Shown: positions 60,323-64,000 of the stretch, one piece after another
Position numbering within the stretch: position 1 is the stretch's first letter
Layout: each line of letters opens with the position of its first letter
NCBI RefSeq assembly: GCF_000770675.1
Contig: NZ_AVBG01000011.1
Location: 1 to 64,000 of the forward strand
Length of the DNA stretch: 64,000 bases
Direction: 5' to 3'
Origin: Pontibacillus chungwhensis BH030062
GTDB taxonomy: Bacteria > Bacillota > Bacilli > Bacillales > BH030062
The notes under the pieces: model-generated
The model's input: only the letters and a program-made list of their open reading frames with translations
Told to the model about the DNA's origin: nothing
The model's database searches: none
Made by a program: the position numbers and the translations under genes

Positions 60323-61414
60323 TCATTCACTCCAGTCTTCCATATTTTTCGTCATTCCTAAAGCAATCACAACAGCCAGAACACCAGCTGAAGCTTTACC
60401 AATCATCACAGGAATCATCATATCCTTCTCTATACCTGCCACAAAAGCAAGGTGGCTTCCAATAACAAACGCTCCGCTAACAGCGAAAGCCGCGTTAATA
60501 ACTTTCCCTCTGTTATTCATATCTTTCATCGTACCTAGCATCGGTAAATGATGAGCTAAGGAAGCCATAAGTCCTGTCATCGCTGTCGCATTTAACCCAA
60601 GTCTTGCCCCCAATCTGGTAAAGAGCTTCTCCCCTTTTCGATTTAGAAAAGCAACGAGGGGATAAGCTCCTGCAAGAGTAACCGTAATCCGCCCTACAAT
60701 AACAATCCCCTCACTTAAAGGAGCCATCCCAGGAATAACAGTAAATCCCGTTAATGTTTCAATAATAATAGCAGCTAACCCCGTTATTACAATGAGTTCT
60801 ACCCCTTTTCCAAATACCGCGAAGAAACGAATCGTAGCGTTCGTGAAAAGCCATAAACCAATGGCAATGAGTGCGGCAAGTAAAATAGAAGGAACAAGGT
60901 TTCTGAGCATCCACAGAGGTTCATAACCCGCGATAAAACCTCCCATAAAAACACCAAAAGGAATGGTCATCATTCCGATTAAGATCCCCTTCGCAAAAAA
61001 GGGCCGATCATTCTTTTGTATAACAGTTAGAGCGATTGGAATTGTAAACACAAGCGTCGGCCCCATCATCGTACCTAATAAGGACCAGGAGAAGATAGCC
61101 GCTTCTTCTGTAGCAGCAAGAGACGTCGCTAGCGGATATGCCCCCATATCAATAGCAAGAAGCATAGAAGCAAACATGGATGGATCTGCTCCAAACCATT
61201 CAAATAGTGGCACTATAATCGGAGCAAGCCATTTAGCAAGAACAGGGGCAAGTGAAATAATTCCGACCATCGAAAGTGCGAGTGGTCCCATCATCATGAA
61301 TGCTTCATAGAATCGCCAGCCTAAAAATAATTTATGATTCAATACGTAGTAATCTAGTGCTCCAAGCACCATAAATAAACTCATTACAGCTAATATTAGA
61401 TCGTTAAGCCACAA
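60323..61414 (-). CDS. eutH: EutH family ethanolamine transporter-like protein
   Basis: 363 residues with about ten membrane segments and the EutH signatures LAIDMGAYPLATSLA, GTMMGPTLVFTIPIAL and SLAHHLPMLGTMKDM. EutH moves ethanolamine across the membrane in eut operons. No eutABC, microcompartment or regulator gene is within the window, so it stands apart. TTG 61414 with AAGGAGG about 8 bases upstream. Confidence 0.85.
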   Translation of the reverse strand: MWLNDLILAVMSLFMVLGALDYYVLNHKLFLGWRFYEAFMMMGPLALSMVGIISLAPVLAKWLAPIIVPLFEWFGADPSMFASMLLAIDMGAYPLATSLAATEEAAIFSWSLLGTMMGPTLVFTIPIALTVIQKNDRPFFAKGILIGMMTIPFGVFMGGFIAGYEPLWMLRNLVPSILLAALIAIGLWLFTNATIRFFAVFGKGVELIVITGLAAIIIETLTGFTVIPGMAPLSEGIVIVGRITVTLAGAYPLVAFLNRKGEKLFTRLGARLGLNATAMTGLMASLAHHLPMLGTMKDMNNRGKVINAAFAVSGAFVIGSHLAFVAGIEKDMMIPVMIGKASAGVLAVVIALGMTKNMEDWSE

Positions 61415-61552
61415 CCGCCTTCCTCCTTTGAAGATTCAACTATGTATTGGCGACTGATTCGCTAATCTCATGTTAACATTAATTGTAAAGATCAGAACTA
61501 TTTTTCTTTGCCGTTCAAATAAAAGAAGTTCCTCTACTCTAGAAGAACTCCC

Positions 61553-62281
61553 TCACCCCATTATATCCGTCAAAAAAATCATACTGATAAACCCAAAAAT
61601 AAATGAAAGCGTAGCTACTCGTTCATTCCCATCACCGTGACTCTCAGGTATCAATTCCTTATAGACAATAAAAAGCATCGCACCTGCTGAGAAGGCAAGT
61701 CCATATGGAATAACATCGCTAAAAAATTGCCCAAACCACACCCCGACCAATGCCGCCAATAGCTCAACACAAGCCGTCACACATACTAGTACCATCATTT
61801 TTAGTCGATGAACCTTTTGCAGCAATAAGAATAAAGCCACCAGAAACCCCTCAGGCATATTTTGTAGGCCAATGACAAACGCTACGATTGATTCTAAATC
61901 TCTATATTCACTAGCAAAGCTAATGCCTACTGACAAACCTTCTGGTACATTATGGAGAGACATTGCGATAATAAACAATAAAATAGAAGAACGTGATACT
62001 TTTCCCACTTCATGTTCTAAGTCCTGATGAGGTAAGAGAATTTCAAGGAGCATCAACACCACAGTTCCAACTAAAATGCCTGTTATTAAGACAGGCACAT
62101 TCGATAGTTTTAGAGCTGAAGGGATCAGGCCATACGTTGATGCTGCCACCATCACGCCTGCTGTATATGCAAGAAGGACATCACGCCCTTTATGAGAGAG
62201 GTTTGTTATCAGCAATACAGGTAAAGCACCGAGTACCGTACATAAAGAAGCAACTAGCATGCTTATCATTTCTACTCCCAC
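61553..62281 (-). CDS. ZIP family metal transporter
   Basis: About 242 residues, eight membrane segments. Metal-site motifs HNVPEG and QNMPEG (the paired H/N-x-x-x-E of ZIP segments IV and V) plus KELIPESHGDGNE. Probably moves Zn, Fe or Mn. GTG 62281 is favoured (GGAGGGGGG 6 bases upstream); ATG 62269 and GTG 62299 are alternatives. Downstream hairpin about 61525-61552. Confidence 0.84.
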   Translation of the reverse strand: MGVEMISMLVASLCTVLGALPVLLITNLSHKGRDVLLAYTAGVMVAASTYGLIPSALKLSNVPVLITGILVGTVVLMLLEILLPHQDLEHEVGKVSRSSILLFIIAMSLHNVPEGLSVGISFASEYRDLESIVAFVIGLQNMPEGFLVALFLLLQKVHRLKMMVLVCVTACVELLAALVGVWFGQFFSDVIPYGLAFSAGAMLFIVYKELIPESHGDGNERVATLSFIFGFISMIFLTDIMG

Positions 62282-62420
62282 TGAGATCCCCCCTCCCACT
62301 ACTCTATGAGGACGAGCTCAGCTTCATGAATCAGCTGATTTACATTTTTGTAGAATTTTCTGAAACCAAATGGAAACAAAAACGTAAGTAAGAGTACCAA
62401 CAAATTTGGAGGGTTTTTTA

Positions 62421-62951
62421 GTGAAGCTACAAAGTAATGTACTATGGAAACTAGTAGTGGTATGTGGAGTCTTTTTACTGGCAGTTGGATGTTCCTCTGC
62501 GGACTCAGCAGAGAAAGATAAGGATCGTGAAACCGCTGAAACCGTAGTAAAGAAAATGTTCTCGGGTCCAAATGAAGAGCTGGCTGAGAATTACGAGAAT
62601 ATACAACAATCAGCAAGTGAAATTGAATCTTATTATGACGAAGAGTTCAAGCCTTATTTCTCAGAAAACTATTACGATGATGTGATTGCAAATCGTACCG
62701 TAAACTTATTCCATAGCAAAGTCCAAGGAATTAACGGTAAAATGAATGTAGAAGATTTAACAATAGAACCAGTCGAATCAGCTGAAAACGCATATACGTA
62801 TACGGTTAAGGTACAAATTACTAAAGTTGAGGAAGAAAATGAAACCGTTGAGTTATCTGGAAGAATCAATTTTAATGAGGACGGGGCTATTACAAGAATT
62901 ACACATAAAGACCTTGATACATTTACGAAAGCAGTTTCGGCAAAAGAATAA
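62421..62951 (+). CDS. Predicted lipoprotein of unknown function
   Basis: 176 residues. Signal peptide LVVVCGVFLLAVGC with lipobox cysteine; mature part is acidic with an NTF2-like feel (ETAETVVKKMFSGPNEELAENYENI.. FNEDGAITRIT). GTG 62421 has GGAGGG 7 bases upstream; the reading frame extends to 62406 but would overlap the ribosome site. Confidence 0.72.
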   Translation: MKLQSNVLWKLVVVCGVFLLAVGCSSADSAEKDKDRETAETVVKKMFSGPNEELAENYENIQQSASEIESYYDEEFKPYFSENYYDDVIANRTVNLFHSKVQGINGKMNVEDLTIEPVESAENAYTYTVKVQITKVEEENETVELSGRINFNEDGAITRITHKDLDTFTKAVSAKE

Positions 62952-62958
62952 ATATAAA

Positions 62959-62996
62959 AACAAAGAGCTCAGAAATTAATCTGAGCTCTTTTCCCT
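62959..62996. terminator. Bidirectional terminator
   Basis: Stem AAGAGCTCAGA / TCTGAGCTCTT, 6-base loop and T tail. Confidence 0.88.
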
Positions 62997-63007
62997 TTAT
63001 TCAAGCA

Positions 63008-63511
63008 TTAATCAATTGCCTTATATTCTTTACCCAGCTGCTGAAACGATTTTTGCGTAGAAGTCACAAGAATCTTAGTACCAATTGGAATCTTTTCATA
63101 GAGAGCTTCTACATCTTTGTTATTCATTCTAATGCATCCGTTTGAAATATACTTCCCAATTGAATCAGGTCGATTGGTACCGTGAACACCATAAATTCGA
63201 CCATCCGTATCTTGAGCATCAAACCCGATCCAGCGAGTACCTAGTGGGTTCTTTGGGTCTCCACCTGGAATATTAAGTTTTCGGTAATATGGATTCTTCG
63301 CTTTAACTGTAATGGTGTGAAGTCCTTCTGGTGTTAGATCCGAAGTTTTCCCTGTCGCAACCGGGTAGACACCTTGTATCTTACCGTCATCCATAAAAGC
63401 CAATTCATTCGTCGTTTTATTGACAACCACAAACGGGTAACCTCTTGATGGATTTTCCCCGATCGGCCAAATTGGAGAAACAAGCAAAATAAAAACGAGC
63501 AAGCTTTTCAC
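63008..63511 (-). CDS. L,D-transpeptidase (YkuD domain)
   Basis: 167 residues: signal peptide (VFILLVSPIWPIGENPSRG), then a YkuD domain with HGTNRPDSIG (His110) and SNGCIRMNN (catalytic Cys126). Such enzymes form or cleave L,D bonds in peptidoglycan, often at sporulation. No LysM domain, so it is the minimal version. GTG 63511 with GGAGGTAAG upstream. Own terminator shared with the lipoprotein gene. Confidence 0.87.
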   Translation of the reverse strand: MKSLLVFILLVSPIWPIGENPSRGYPFVVVNKTTNELAFMDDGKIQGVYPVATGKTSDLTPEGLHTITVKAKNPYYRKLNIPGGDPKNPLGTRWIGFDAQDTDGRIYGVHGTNRPDSIGKYISNGCIRMNNKDVEALYEKIPIGTKILVTSTQKSFQQLGKEYKAID

Positions 63512-63564
63512 ACACTTACCTCCTGTCTAGCATGGTTTTAGTGGTAGCTTGCCCGCTCGAGTCA

Positions 63565-64000
63565 TTAAATATCACTCTTTTTAAACGACCGTTTGATTAT
63601 TAAATATTGTTCGATTTCATTTAGCAAATTAAATAAACTAGCGCGCTCTTCAAATTCTTCCCGTGTTTGAGGGAGCTCTCCTCTTTTAAAGCCTTCTTTC
63701 ATTTCTTTAATTTGCTTCAAAAACAGAACCGCTGTATTTCCGGGATGGACACTGTCCGAGAGTTCATCAAAGAATTCAGCCATAATCATCGATTGCTCGT
63801 AAGTATGGTTCACACGACTGATATGGGGTAACATGCGTTCGAGCAACTCGAATTGCTTCTGCCGCATCTGAAAGTAGTGGTAATATTCATGGTGGTTACG
63901 AAGGAGATGGTTCTCTACATCTCGATAAGCCAAGCTCTTTGCATCTTCAAGCATATGAGCCGTTTCCGTTAACTCTTCCCCAGACCATTTTTGGTCACCC
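63565..64000 (-). CDS. Aromatic acid exporter family protein, C-terminal part
   Basis: Partial: the frame is open to the right edge, so the gene's 5' part lies outside; the internal ATG at 63954 is not the start. The visible 145 codons are the soluble C-terminal helical domain (ArAE_1_C), recognisable by LAYRDVENHLLRNHHEYYHYFQMRQKQFELLERMLPHI and HPGNTAVLFL and REEFEERASLFNLLNEIEQYL. B. subtilis YqjA-type proteins end the same way. The membrane-spanning FUSC-like half would be upstream. Function is inferred from the family. Confidence 0.82.
   Translation of the reverse strand, partial: GDQKWSGEELTETAHMLEDAKSLAYRDVENHLLRNHHEYYHYFQMRQKQFELLERMLPHISRVNHTYEQSMIMAEFFDELSDSVHPGNTAVLFLKQIKEMKEGFKRGELPQTREEFEERASLFNLLNEIEQYLIIKRSFKKSDI

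Noticed and set aside
1-64000. CRISPR arrays, tRNA or rRNA genes, integrases, transposases
   Set aside because: No regularly spaced direct repeats with spacers, no tRNA cloverleaf-like sequence or rRNA conserved segment, and no transposase or integrase frame was seen.

Overview
The window reads as the chromosome of a low-GC, spore-forming Gram-positive bacterium of the family Bacillaceae, probably a halotolerant or halophilic one (Halobacillus/Pontibacillus/Bacillus type). Support: strong AGGAGG ribosome binding sites, frequent TTG and GTG starts, sporulation and germination genes (spoIIP, cwlJ), the stressosome-associated miniprotein Prli42, a BCCT-type compatible-solute transporter and a microbial rhodopsin of the kind reported from Bacillus coahuilensis. 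Genus is inference. There is no rRNA, tRNA, CRISPR array, prophage or complete insertion sequence; mobile-like content is limited to small palindromic repeats.

Layout. 1-9 kb: Prli42, a YyaL-type thioredoxin-fold protein, a GNAT acetyltransferase, spoIIP with a small overlapping membrane ORF, a lipoprotein, a VOC gene broken by an in-frame stop, a tandem pair of 150-bp structured repeats, then a cysteine dioxygenase-like/EamA exporter pair. 9-16 kb: a methyltransferase, a helix-turn-helix/TPR regulator divergent from an MFS exporter with two near-identical palindromes between them, secreted unknowns and a GAF-STAS protein. 16-22 kb: a lipoprotein-YdbC-membrane protein operon, a DUF2254 membrane protein, a membrane-anchored Mrr-type nuclease, an ECF sigma/anti-sigma pair, and two large inverted-repeat elements. 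22-28 kb: an SLC13 dicarboxylate transporter, hydrolase, methyltransferase, VOC protein and cwlJ.

28.2-39.2 kb is the main metabolic unit: an 11-gene minus-strand operon with a clear sigma-A promoter, a perfect 22-bp TetR-type operator just downstream of the -10 box, and its own TetR gene. It encodes an acyl-CoA ligase, quinone reductase-like protein, enoyl-CoA hydratase, two acyl-CoA dehydrogenases, a 2-phosphosulfolactate phosphatase-like protein, an APH-fold kinase, a thioesterase, 3-hydroxyacyl-CoA dehydrogenase and an SDR. The kinase and the 410-codon-frame dehydrogenase look like the two halves of mammalian ACAD10/ACAD11, which suggests catabolism of 4-hydroxyacyl-CoA (levulinate-like) substrates through a phosphorylated intermediate.

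39-64 kb: small membrane proteins, a uridine kinase-like protein, hydrolase, short beta-carbonic-anhydrase-like protein, BCCT transporter, SDR/thioester-reductase-like protein, glutathione peroxidase, PPK2 polyphosphate kinase, a DUF2711-like protein probably starting at ATT, a xenorhodopsin (Asp76/Thr80/Ala87, Pro207 in place of Asp212, Lys211 and Asp218), an ABC-F ATPase, an AtoE-type fatty-acid transporter, cell-wall peptidases, an apparently unannotated structured RNA (about 54345-54653, own promoter, pseudoknot and terminator), an exonuclease-BRCT protein, an ANT(4')-like nucleotidyltransferase, an orphan EutH, a ZIP transporter, an L,D-transpeptidase and the C-terminus of an aromatic acid exporter family protein running off the right edge.
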